This document shows, piece by piece, positions 1 through 7,269 of a DNA stretch of 20,673 nt. The position numbers were made by a program, and so were the translations under genes. Numbering within the stretch: the first letter of the stretch is position 1; every line of letters begins with the position of its first letter. The notes under the pieces are model-generated. The model saw only the letters and a list, made by a program, of their open reading frames with translations. It ran no database searches and had not been told where the DNA came from. Location of the stretch: assembly GCA_947057875.1 (NCBI GenBank), contig CAMSEX010000008.1, positions 1 through 20,673 of the forward strand, written 5' to 3'. This stretch comes from an uncultured Clostridium sp. (GTDB taxonomy: Bacteria > Bacillota > Clostridia > TANB77 > CAG-508).

Positions 1-87
1 AGTAAGTATTCAGGAACGGAAATTAAATACGAAGGGCAGGAATATATTATTGCAAAAGAAAGCGATGTTCTTGCAATTGTGGATTAG
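1..87 (+). CDS. groES: Co-chaperonin GroES, C-terminal end (5' truncated by window)
   Basis: The first 28 codons read in frame from position 1 to a TAG at 85-87. The peptide contains GTEIKYEGQEYIIAKESDVL and ends in AIVD, the usual end of the 10-kDa co-chaperonin, with the GxE(I/V)...Y.I....DILAV pattern of that family. GroES forms the heptameric lid on the GroEL folding chamber in the cytoplasm. It sits 47 bp upstream of groEL, the standard bacterial groESL operon. The operon promoter and any CIRCE operator would lie to the left of the window and cannot be seen. Confidence 0.95.
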   Translation, partial: SKYSGTEIKYEGQEYIIAKESDVLAIVD

Positions 88-122
88 TTGTCACAGGAGC
101 GAGAAAGTTTGATATAAAAAAT

Positions 123-129
123 AGGAGGT
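123..129 (+). promoter_or_regulatory. Ribosome binding site of groEL
   Basis: AGGAGGT lies 5 nt before the groEL ATG at 135, a near-perfect complement to the 3' end of 16S rRNA. It fixes the groEL start and shows that this organism uses canonical Shine-Dalgarno initiation. Confidence 0.9.
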
Positions 130-134
130 ATAAA

Positions 135-1772
135 ATGGCAAAGGAAATTATTTATGGCGAGGATGCTAGAAAAAAATTATTAGATGGTGTCAACAAATTA
201 GCTGACACAGTGAAAGTGACATTAGGTCCAAAGGGAAGAAATGTAGTTTTGGATAAAAGTTTTGGAGCACCTTTAATTACAAATGATGGTGTGACAATTG
301 CAAAAGAAATTGAATTAGAAGATAAATTTGAAAATATGGGAGCTTCTCTTGTAAAAGAAGTTTCTACAAAAACAAACGATATCGCAGGAGATGGAACAAC
401 AACAGCAACAGTTTTAGCACAAATTATGTTAAAAGAAGGCATTAAAAATGTGGCTGCTGGTGGCGATGTTTTAGCGATAAAAAGAGGAATGGATAAAGCA
501 CTTGATACAGCAGTAAATGCATTGAAAGAAATTAGTTCTCCAATTAATGGAAAAGAAGATATTGCAAGAGTTGCAAGCATTTCTGCGAATGATACCGAAA
601 TTGGAAACTTAATTGCAGATGCGATGGAAAAAGTTTCCAAAGATGGTGTGATTACAATTGAAGAATCAAAAACATCTTCAACAGAAGTAAATGTGGTAGA
701 AGGTATGCAATTTGATAAAGGTTATGTTTCTCCATATATGGTAACAGACACAGAAAAAATGGAAGCTGTAATGGATAATCCATACATTTTATTAACAGAT
801 AAGAAAATTTCTAACATTCAAGAAATTTTGCCATTATTAGAAGAACTAACACAGGCTGGTGGAAAATTAGTAATCATTGCAGATGATGTAGAGTCAGAAG
901 CATTGTCTACTTTAATTTTGAACAAATTAAGAGGTGTGCTAAATGTAGTGGCAGTCAAGGCTCCAGGATTTGGAGATAAAAGAAAAGATATGTTGCAAGA
1001 TTTAGCAATTTTAACTGGTGGAGAAGTGATTACATCTGATTTAGGTTTGGAATTGAAAGATACTACTTTAGCTCAACTTGGAAAAGCAAAACAAGTAAAA
1101 ATTGGCAAAGAAAATACGATTATTGTGGATGGAAGTGGAGATAAAAATGCCATTTCAGAAAGAGTTAAATTAATTAAAGCACAGCTAGCAGAAGAAAAGA
1201 GCGAATATGAAAAAGAAAAATTACAAGAACGTTTGGCGAAAATTGCTGGTGGTGTAGCTGTGATTGAAGTAGGAGCTGCAACAGAAATTGAAATGAAAGA
1301 AAAGAAACTTCGTATTGAAGATGCTTTGTCAGCGACAAAAGCAGCTGTGGAAGAAGGAATTTTGCCAGGTGGTGGAACAGCCTATGTTAACGTAATTCCA
1401 AAAGTAGAAAAATTGTTAAATGATATGAAATCAGATGATGAAAAACTTGGTGTAAAAATTATTTTGAAAGCATTAGAAGAACCAGTCAGACAAATTGCAA
1501 CAAATGCAGGTTTAGAAGGAGCAGTGATTTTAGAGAAAGTAAAATCAAGTGCGGCAGGTGTAGGATTTGATGCTAGCAAAGAAGAATATGTGGATATGAA
1601 AAAAGCAGGTGTTGTAGATCCAACCAAAGTAACTCGTTCGGCTTTGCAAAATGCAGAAAGTGTTGCTTCTATGATTTTAACAACAGAAAGTATTATGACA
1701 GAGAAAAAAGAAAAAGATTGTCATTGTGGTGGCGGTCAGCCTGCTATGCCAGATATGGGAGGAATGTACTAA
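135..1772 (+). CDS. groEL: Chaperonin GroEL, 60 kDa
   Basis: This 545-residue protein has the usual family length. It forms the double-ring ATP-driven folding chamber that works with GroES. Visible hallmarks are the ATP-binding GPKGR at residues 31-35, GDGTTTATVLA from residue 85, and the LPGGGTAY segment in the C-terminal equatorial domain. The C-terminus is PAMPDMGGMY, a short GGM tail preceded by a Cys-His-Cys stretch (DCHCGGG). The frame is intact and contains no CGG codon; arginines use AGA and CGT. The start is ATG 135 with a strong ribosome binding site. It is the second gene of groESL and is followed by a terminator, so it is probably not co-transcribed with the polysaccharide genes downstream. 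Confidence 0.99.
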   Translation: MAKEIIYGEDARKKLLDGVNKLADTVKVTLGPKGRNVVLDKSFGAPLITNDGVTIAKEIELEDKFENMGASLVKEVSTKTNDIAGDGTTTATVLAQIMLKEGIKNVAAGGDVLAIKRGMDKALDTAVNALKEISSPINGKEDIARVASISANDTEIGNLIADAMEKVSKDGVITIEESKTSSTEVNVVEGMQFDKGYVSPYMVTDTEKMEAVMDNPYILLTDKKISNIQEILPLLEELTQAGGKLVIIADDVESEALSTLILNKLRGVLNVVAVKAPGFGDKRKDMLQDLAILTGGEVITSDLGLELKDTTLAQLGKAKQVKIGKENTIIVDGSGDKNAISERVKLIKAQLAEEKSEYEKEKLQERLAKIAGGVAVIEVGAATEIEMKEKKLRIEDALSATKAAVEEGILPGGGTAYVNVIPKVEKLLNDMKSDDEKLGVKIILKALEEPVRQIATNAGLEGAVILEKVKSSAAGVGFDASKEEYVDMKKAGVVDPTKVTRSALQNAESVASMILTTESIMTEKKEKDCHCGGGQPAMPDMGGMY

Positions 1773-1801
1773 TCTAGAATAAAAAATGTTTGTTATGATA
1801 A

Positions 1802-1836
1802 AAGTCTTTAAACAGATAAGTTTAAGGACTTTTTTT
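1802..1836 (+). terminator. Rho-independent terminator of the groESL operon
   Basis: A 12-bp stem (AAGTCTTTAAAC pairing with GTTTAAGGACTT, one T-G wobble) encloses a 6-nt loop and runs into seven T residues. It begins 30 bp after the groEL stop codon, where an operon terminator is expected. Confidence 0.9.
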
Positions 1837-1845
1837 AGAATAGAA

Positions 1846-1875
1846 AAAATTTTATGTAAATTTACATAAAATTTT
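1846..1875. promoter_or_regulatory. Perfect 30-bp AT-rich palindrome, candidate operator
   Basis: The two 15-base halves are exact reverse complements centred between 1860 and 1861, with core ATGTAAATTTACAT. It ends 10 bp before the -35 element of the polysaccharide operon promoter. That position suits binding of a dimeric transcription factor next to RNA polymerase. It could instead be an AT-rich bidirectional terminator stem, but it has no separate loop and the groEL terminator lies just before it. The regulator is not identifiable from the sequence. Confidence 0.55.
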
Positions 1876-1885
1876 AAAAAAGGTA

Positions 1886-1914
1886 TTGCTTTTTTTTCTA
1901 TAAAGTGGTAAAAT
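1886..1914 (+). promoter_or_regulatory. Sigma-A-type promoter of the polysaccharide operon
   Basis: A -35 box TTGCTT (1886-1891) and a -10 box TAAAAT (1909-1914) are separated by exactly 17 bp. Transcription would start near 1921, leaving a leader of about 85 nt before the first gene at 2006. It lies in the only gap longer than 100 bp in the window and is the obvious promoter for everything downstream. Confidence 0.75.
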
Positions 1915-1927
1915 GAATTTAAGATAA

Positions 1928-1949
1928 GATATAATTCGTGAATTATGTC
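1928..1949. repeat. Inverted repeat in the operon leader
   Basis: GATATAATTC and GAATTATGTC form a 10-bp dyad separated by GT, with one T-G wobble. It lies just after the predicted transcription start. It could be a second operator half overlapping the start region or a small hairpin at the 5' end of the mRNA. Function is not determinable from sequence. Confidence 0.45.
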
Positions 1950-1994
1950 GTTTAATAGAGAAAAAACACACAATGGAAGAATAAATAAAAACAC

Positions 1995-2000
1995 AGGGGG
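1995..2000 (+). promoter_or_regulatory. Ribosome binding site that fixes the first glycosyltransferase start
   Basis: AGGGGG lies 5 nt before ATG 2006. It supports true initiation at 2006, not at the TTG at 2076 where an intact-frame gene caller would place it. The N-terminal fragment is therefore genuinely translated. Confidence 0.8.
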
Positions 2001-2005
2001 AATAA

Positions 2006-3099
2006 ATGAGTAGAAGAAAAATTTTATATCTAGTGGAGGCTATGCGGTGGCGGAGTTTTTACCTACATTGTTGACTTGGCAAACCGAATGTCGAAAAAAA
2101 TGGATGTAATAGTAGCATACTCAATAAGAGCACAAACGCCAAAGAATTATGAAGATTATTTTGATTCAAACATAAAATTAATTCAGGTGCGAAATTTTAC
2201 TCGAAATATTAATCCATTAAAAGACATAAAGGCAATTTTTGAGGTCAGCAAAATTGTCCAAACAGAGAAACCAGATCTCGTACATATGCACTCCTCAAAA
2301 GCAGGAGCAGTTGGCAGATTAGCGATATCGCCAAAGAAAACTAAGCTTTTTTATACACCACATAGTTACTCCTTTTGTAAAAAAGATGAGTCAAGATTAA
2401 AAATTAAATTTTATCAGCTGATTGAAACAATATTAGGAAAACGAAATTGTACAACGATTGCTTGTTCAAAGGGAGAGTATGAGGAAGCAGTAAAGGTCAC
2501 AAAAAATGCCATATATATTAATAACGGTATTGATATAAAGGAACTAGAACAGTTTATTTTAAATGAGTCAGAAAAAATAATTGACACCAAGAAATTGAAA
2601 GTATGTACAGTAGGACGAATTGGTCCACAGAAAAATCCAAAATTGTTTAACAAAATAGCGGAGAATTTTCGAGACATTGAATTTATGTGGATTGGTGATG
2701 GAAATTTAAAGGATGTGTTGATATCACCCAACATTCAAGTTTTAGGCTGGTGCAATAGAGAAAAGGCAATTCAGGAATTACATCAAAATGATATTTTTAT
2801 ATTACCATCTCTGTGGGAAGGATTACCCATGACATTACTGGAGGCAATGCTCTTAGAAAAGATTTGCTTGGTAAGTGATGTGATGCGGCAATCGAGATGT
2901 AATTAAGCATGGAGTGAATGGTTTTATTTGCAAAACAGAGCAAGAATATTGCGATATTATTCAAAAAATTGAAAAAAATGAGTTTGATTTGAATACAATA
3001 AAAGTGCAGGCAAGACAAACAGTTGAAAAAGAGCATGATATAGAATGGATGGCACAAGAATATTTTAAAATTTATAGTGAAGGAGTGGATTGTTATTAA
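2006..3099 (+). CDS. GT4-family glycosyltransferase, read through two +1 frameshifts at CGG
   Basis: Reading from ATG 2006 with one-base skips at 2045 and 2886 gives a single 363-residue glycosyltransferase, the usual GT4 length. It would transfer a sugar from a nucleotide sugar to the lipid-linked repeat unit at the inner membrane face. The N-terminus has the glycine loop EAMGGGVFTYIVDLANRM, then VHMHSSKAGAVGR, VGRIGPQKNPK, and the donor-binding LPSLWEGLPMTLLEAM. The first shift restores the EAMGGGVFTY loop; the second restores GNRDVIKHGVNGFI, the standard end of the donor domain. Without shifting, translation stops after 22 residues at TGA 2072, or later at TAA 2904. The gene might be decayed, but both junctions restore conserved motifs exactly and the rest of the frame is clean, so I call it functional. 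Confidence 0.85.
2045..2047 (+). other. In-frame CGG, +1 shift site 1
   Basis: Codon 14 of the gene starting at 2006 is CGG after ATG. Skipping C2045 gives ATG GGT GGC GGA (M-G-G-G), the conserved glycine loop of this glycosyltransferase family. Staying in frame reaches TGA at 2072-2074. GGAGG at 2035-2039 lies 5 nt upstream and could act as a stimulator, or may be chance. Confidence 0.8.
2886..2888 (+). other. In-frame CGG, +1 shift site 2
   Basis: Codon 294 of the same glycosyltransferase, counted after the first shift, is CGG after ATG. Skipping C2886 gives GTG ATG GGC AAT CGA GAT, encoding VMGNRD followed by VIKHGVNG, a conserved motif. Staying in frame gives MRQSRCN and a TAA at 2904-2906. 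No strong Shine-Dalgarno-like element precedes it. Confidence 0.8.
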
Positions 3100-4861
3100 A
3101 GAGTTAGAGTTAAAACAATTTTTAAAATTATTTTGGGATCGAAAAATATTTATTGTTGTGATGGTGGTTGTGTTTGCCGTTATGGGATGGGCAAAAATTG
3201 AGTATTTTACAACACCAGTTTATGAGGCATCAGGAACGCTGATTTGTGCAAGAAATGAACAGTCAATAGAAGCAGGGGCAACAGTTTCGACAGCTGAATT
3301 GTCAATGCCTTCAAGTTTGGCAGAAACATATACAGAATTAATTAAGAGTGATTTAGTGGTAAATAAAGTTATTCAGAATTTAGGCTTAAATATGACAGCA
3401 GGTACTTTGAAAAGTACAATTGAATTAACACCAATGACAAAAGTATTTTATAAAATCAGTGTGAGAGGAACGAATGCTGAGCAAGCTGCACAAATTGCGA
3501 ATGAGTTTATGAAAGTATTTTCAAAAGAAGTAAAGAATTTTTATGAAATTGATAATATTTATACGGTTGATGAAGCGCAAGTTGCAACAACAGCTGTGAA
3601 TATGAATTCTGCAAAAAGTATTAAAATTTTTGCTGGTATTGGTTTTGTAGTGGCTGCTGCAGTGATTATGATTATGTTTATTTTCAATAATACAGTAACC
3701 AATTCAGATCAGATTAAAAGGTATACAAAACTTCCAACTTTGGCATCAATTCCTAGATATAGTGGAAATGAAGATTTGATTACTTTGAAAGATTCAAAAT
3801 CTCCATATGCAGAAAGTATTAAAATTTTGAGAACTAATTTGCAATATATGTATGATGGTGGAGATTTGCGAACAGTTGCCATTACAAGTAGTTTACCAGG
3901 GGAAGGAAAAAGCTGGTTAAGTGCGAATTTAGCAGTTGCTTTTGCAAATGCTGGAAAAAGAACTTTGATTATTGATGCTGATATGAGAAGAGGTAGACAA
4001 CATAAATTATTTAAAGTAAGAAAAATACCTGGTTTATCTGAATTTTTAAGGTCTACATTGGGAAGTATGGACATGATTGCTTTAAAAGGTAAAAAAGAAA
4101 AAGGTTTGGGATTATTTAAATTAGGCAAGAAGAACAAAGATTTTGATAATATGGATTATATGACTGATAGAGAAGGAAAAGCAAGATTTAGATCATTGAA
4201 AAAGGAAACCGAGGAAGAAGTAGTAGAAGTAGTTATTGAGCCAGAGAAAAAGAAGACAAAAGCAAAAAGAACAGTTAAAAAAGTGGATGAAAAGAAATCA
4301 TCAAAAGGAAAGAGAACTGCTGAAAAAATAGATAATAAGAAAACAGAAAAGAAAGAAGACACCAATAAGAAAACAAATAAAAAGGCAGCTTCAAAAGAGA
4401 CAAAACAGATAGAAAAAGTGGAAAAAGCGGAAGTAATTGACAGAAAAGATGAAATGCTTCAGACAGAAAACGAAAAAGAACCAAATGTATTTGAATATGT
4501 GAATGAAACAGGAATTGAGAATCTATATATGATTGCATCAGGTAGTGAAAGATTAGAGTCTTCAGAGTTGTTATCAACGGATAAATTACAGGATTCTTTG
4601 GAAGAATTAAAAGAAGAATTTGATGTGATTATTATAGATACACCACCAGTTTCAGTAGTAGCAGATGGATTTATTATTTCAAGAATTGTGGATACGAATA
4701 TTATTGTGTTAAAACATGGAAATACAGAAATTAATGAGCTGAATAAAATTAAAAATAATATTCAAGAAATCGGTGGAGAAGTAATTGGTACAGTTATTAA
4801 TAAAATACCTGACGCTAATAAAAAATATTACAATACTTACTATAATAAAAAAGCAAAGTAG
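3077..4861 (+). CDS. Fused Wzz chain-length regulator and BY-family tyrosine kinase
   Basis: This inner-membrane protein controls chain length and export of the polysaccharide and autophosphorylates on tyrosine. A short N-terminal segment leads into a membrane helix (IFIVVMVVVFAVMGWA), an external Wzz domain, a second helix near residue 185 (IFAGIGFVVAAAVIMIMF), then a cytoplasmic ATPase. The ATPase has Walker A LPGEGKS near residue 275, Walker A' TLIIDADMR near 298 and Walker B DVIIIDTPP near 516. The C-terminus has the tyrosine cluster KKYYNTYYNKK (584-589). Many Firmicutes split this into two proteins; here it is fused. Oddity: about 140 Lys/Glu-rich residues (roughly 335-475) interrupt the ATPase. 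The start is uncertain: GTG 3077 has no ribosome binding site, whereas AAGGAG at 3080-3085 points to ATT 3095. Confidence 0.92.
   Translation: MKEWIVIKELELKQFLKLFWDRKIFIVVMVVVFAVMGWAKIEYFTTPVYEASGTLICARNEQSIEAGATVSTAELSMPSSLAETYTELIKSDLVVNKVIQNLGLNMTAGTLKSTIELTPMTKVFYKISVRGTNAEQAAQIANEFMKVFSKEVKNFYEIDNIYTVDEAQVATTAVNMNSAKSIKIFAGIGFVVAAAVIMIMFIFNNTVTNSDQIKRYTKLPTLASIPRYSGNEDLITLKDSKSPYAESIKILRTNLQYMYDGGDLRTVAITSSLPGEGKSWLSANLAVAFANAGKRTLIIDADMRRGRQHKLFKVRKIPGLSEFLRSTLGSMDMIALKGKKEKGLGLFKLGKKNKDFDNMDYMTDREGKARFRSLKKETEEEVVEVVIEPEKKKTKAKRTVKKVDEKKSSKGKRTAEKIDNKKTEKKEDTNKKTNKKAASKETKQIEKVEKAEVIDRKDEMLQTENEKEPNVFEYVNETGIENLYMIASGSERLESSELLSTDKLQDSLEELKEEFDVIIIDTPPVSVVADGFIISRIVDTNIIVLKHGNTEINELNKIKNNIQEIGGEVIGTVINKIPDANKKYYNTYYNKKAK
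3080..3085 (+). promoter_or_regulatory. Ribosome binding site pointing to a non-ATG start of the Wzz/kinase gene
   Basis: AAGGAG lies inside the only annotatable start region and 9 nt before ATT 3095, which overlaps the TAA (3097-3099) of the upstream gene as ATTAA. No ATG, GTG or TTG occurs in frame at a usable distance downstream of it. The family N-terminus also aligns best from that ATT (x-KELELKQFLKLFW). Confidence 0.5.
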
Positions 4862-4876
4862 AATAAAATGACAATT

Positions 4877-4907
4877 TAGCGGACTTAAGATAAAAAATAG
4901 TCCGCTA
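4877..4907 (+). terminator. Hairpin between the kinase and polymerase genes, possible attenuator
   Basis: TAGCGGACT and AGTCCGCTA form a perfect 9-bp stem with a 13-nt AT-rich loop, followed by TTATTGT, not a solid T run. It fills the 83-bp gap after the kinase stop codon. It may act as a leaky terminator or an mRNA 3'-end stabiliser that sets a different level for the downstream genes. I see no convincing promoter between it and ATG 4945. Confidence 0.5.
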
Positions 4908-4944
4908 TTATTGTAAGACGAAGGATTTTAGAAAGGATATACAG

Positions 4945-6108
4945 ATGAGAATTAAACAAGATTTTTATGTAAAAACAACAGTCATAATAGCAGCAATGAT
5001 ATTTTTGATAGCTGGAGCAAAAGTCGTAAGACATACCATTATGAAAGAAGTATTAGTAGATATGAGTGTTGGTAATGGAATGATTGCTATGATTAATGAC
5101 GAAAATTCCATTATATACGATGAGGAAGTAAGTGAAGAAGAACTTGCAGCCAATTCAAAATCTGCTAAATTATTTTCTAATATTAACTTTTTTGATTTAA
5201 CAACTCCAATAGAGTTTGAAGTATATATTACAATATTATGGAATATCATGCTATTGATTATTATATTCATGTTGAGAAAAAAGCTAGATATTATGCAAGC
5301 TATATTTTTAATTCTTTCAGTGTTGGTTTTGAATATATTTGATTTTAATTTAGCAAAAGAACCTGTGCAAATGTTATATTTTGTGTTGATTTATGTTGTG
5401 ATTACAAGTAAATCTTTGAGAGATGATTTTAAATATGTTTTGTCTTTCGGAATTTTATATTGGGCCTCTGTTTCTTATCGAGATTATTATATATTAATTG
5501 CCATGTTTATGTTGGGAGTATCTTGGATTTGTAAAACGTTTATTTTAATGAAAGATAAATTAAATATTTGGGATATTTTAATGGTTATAGTAGCATTTGG
5601 TGTTGGATATTTTTTGCTGCTTTCAATAGCTAAAGTAGCAATGCCACAAGAATATGCTGATCTGGTTAGGGTAAGAACCAGAGAAACGCAAGCCAGAACA
5701 GATATTAGTAATTTAATTACAAATAATGCTTCAAATTTGCCACTGTTTACATTAGATTATTTAATAATGCTGGTTCGTATGATGGTACCAATCGAACTTA
5801 TGATGTTTGGTCCAAAGTACTGGCCATATGTTGCATATCAAGTAATGATTACTTTTTATGTTGTAATGGCACTGAAAAATATTAAAAGAAATCATAAATC
5901 AAAAAATGTGGCATTATATGTATATTTAGGATTTTTATGTGGCTCTGCGACATTTGAACCAGATTTTGGTTCTTGGGTTCGCCATGAAGCCGCCATTGCG
6001 CCAGTGTTGTTTATTTTGGCAGATATGTATAAATTTAGAAAATCAAGAACAGATTTGGAAAGACATGATTTTGAAAAAGAAGAGCAAGGAGAAAAAAGTT
6101 ATGGATAA
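4945..6108 (+). CDS. Multi-spanning membrane protein, probable polysaccharide polymerase (Wzy-like)
   Basis: This 387-residue protein has a membrane helix near residues 10-28, an acidic external segment (DEEVSEEELAANSK, about 57-70), and then roughly eight more hydrophobic helices from residue 92 to about 365, ending in a charged cytoplasmic tail. Wzy polymerases join repeat units on the outer face of the membrane and are poorly conserved, usually recognised by being a large integral membrane protein of a Wzx/Wzy locus without another assigned role. This is the only such candidate here. Helix-rich stretches such as FNLAKEPVQMLYFVLIYVVI resemble EpsG/Wzy-type proteins. The start is ATG 4945 with AAAGGA upstream. 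Its last 8 bases overlap the next gene. Confidence 0.6.
   Translation: MRIKQDFYVKTTVIIAAMIFLIAGAKVVRHTIMKEVLVDMSVGNGMIAMINDENSIIYDEEVSEEELAANSKSAKLFSNINFFDLTTPIEFEVYITILWNIMLLIIIFMLRKKLDIMQAIFLILSVLVLNIFDFNLAKEPVQMLYFVLIYVVITSKSLRDDFKYVLSFGILYWASVSYRDYYILIAMFMLGVSWICKTFILMKDKLNIWDILMVIVAFGVGYFLLLSIAKVAMPQEYADLVRVRTRETQARTDISNLITNNASNLPLFTLDYLIMLVRMMVPIELMMFGPKYWPYVAYQVMITFYVVMALKNIKRNHKSKNVALYVYLGFLCGSATFEPDFGSWVRHEAAIAPVLFILADMYKFRKSRTDLERHDFEKEEQGEKSYG
6086..6091 (+). promoter_or_regulatory. Ribosome binding site that fixes the pyruvyl transferase start
   Basis: AAGGAG ends 9 nt before ATG 6101, inside the 3' end of the polymerase gene. It marks 6101 as the genuine start and shows that the fragment before the CGG frameshift at 6197 is translated. 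Confidence 0.75.
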
Positions 6109-7268
6109 AAAAGTGGGAATTGTATCTTGTTATTTTAAACATAATTATGGAAGTATGCTACAAGCATATGCGACACAAAAGATTTTGGAGAACTTTCGGT
6201 ATTCCTAATGAGACGATTAATTTGCAGAAATTAAATCGAGAAATTGCTAAGGGTAAGAAAAAGTATTACATGAGCCAGTTGTTTAATTTTTCTTTTATCA
6301 AAGCCAAAATGGGAATGGTGAAATTGAAATTGTATTGCAAATTTGCAAATGGTCAGTTGGGTCAAAATATTAAAATGAGAGATCAGAAATTTGAGGAATT
6401 TGAGAAAAATTTTCATTTGTCAAAAGCCTATGAAAAGATGGCTGATGTGTGTGCAGAAGGAAATTATACAGATGTGTTGGTGGGAAGCGACCAATTGTGG
6501 CTTCCAGTTAATATTGTGGCAGATTATTATACACTTAATTTTGTTCCTCAAAATGTCAATAAAATTTCGTTTGCAACAAGTTTTGGCGTGTCTCAAGTTC
6601 CAGAAAAATACAAGATGCAATATCAAACTTTTTTAAAACGAATTGAGCATTTGTCGGTACGAGAAGATGCGGGTGTAAAGTTGGTAAAGGAACTGACAGG
6701 AAGAGATGCGAAATTGGTTTGTGATCCGACGTTATTATTTAATCAAGAAGAATGGATGGCAATTCAGCCACAGAAACGCTTAATTCAGGACAAGTACATA
6801 TTTTGTTATTTTTTAGGGAAAACAGTGGAACATCGAAAATTTGCGGAACGATTAAAGGAAAAAACAGGTTACAAAATTGTTTCTTTAAACCATTTAGATG
6901 AGTATGTAAAATATAGTGATAAGTTTGCAGATGAAGCGCCATTTGATATTGGACCAAGTGAGTTTTTAAACTTGATTAGAAATGCGGAGTTTGTTTGTAC
7001 AGATTCGTTTCATGGAACGGTGTTTTCACTGATTAATCATAAGAAATTTTTTGTGTTTAGGCGCTATAAAAAACATTCGAAAGTTTCGACAAATTCGAGA
7101 TTGAATTCACTTTTGAAGATTGTGAATTTAAGTGATAGAATGCTAGAAGGTAAAGAAAATGTAGAGAATTTGCTGGAAAAGGAAATTGATTATGAAGTAG
7201 TAGACCAAAAGTTAGAGGGATTTAGAAATGAATCCAAGGAGTTTTTAAGAGGAGCAGTTGGAAAATAG
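6101..7268 (+). CDS. Polysaccharide pyruvyl transferase, read through a +1 frameshift at CGG
   Basis: Starting at ATG 6101 and skipping C6197 gives a continuous 388-residue protein. Family members transfer pyruvate from phosphoenolpyruvate to a sugar of the repeat unit, forming a ketal. Motifs in order: FKHNYGSMLQAYATQKIL at the N-terminus, DVLVGSDQLW, ISFATSFG, LVCDPTLLF, and CTDSFHGTVFSL, the characteristic S-F-H-G near the C-terminus. The shift joins TQKILENF to GIPNETINLQKL, so the family's N-terminal region is complete. Staying in frame would stop at TAA 6206 after 35 residues. An unshifted reading would start at the out-of-context ATG 6120 and lose the true N-terminus. A second homologue lies at the end of the window, and the Fe-S protein at 9193 is its usual companion. 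Confidence 0.88.
6197..6199 (+). other. In-frame CGG, +1 shift site 3
   Basis: Codon 33 of the pyruvyl transferase is CGG after TTT. Skipping C6197 gives AAC TTT GGT ATT CCT AAT (NFGIPN), continuing into the conserved part of the protein. Staying in frame ends at TAA 6206-6208. GGAG at 6187-6190 lies 6 nt upstream. Here alone, P-site slippage from TTT to TTC is possible. Confidence 0.8.
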
Positions 7269-7269
7269 A

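Noticed and set aside
152..640. Antisense ORFs opposite groEL and other genes
   Set aside because: They are shadows of strongly coding plus-strand genes, with no ribosome binding sites or recognisable domains; typical of AT-rich coding DNA.
1846..1875. The 30-bp palindrome as a CRISPR repeat, IS end or attachment site
   Set aside because: It occurs once, with no repeats, spacers, transposase or integrase nearby.
2076..2906. A glycosyltransferase starting at TTG 2076, and a separate 61-residue ORF at 2914-3099
   Set aside because: Both are pieces of one gene divided by the shifts at 2045 and 2886. TTG 2076 has no ribosome binding site and would lack the glycine loop; the second piece is the C-terminal end of the donor domain.
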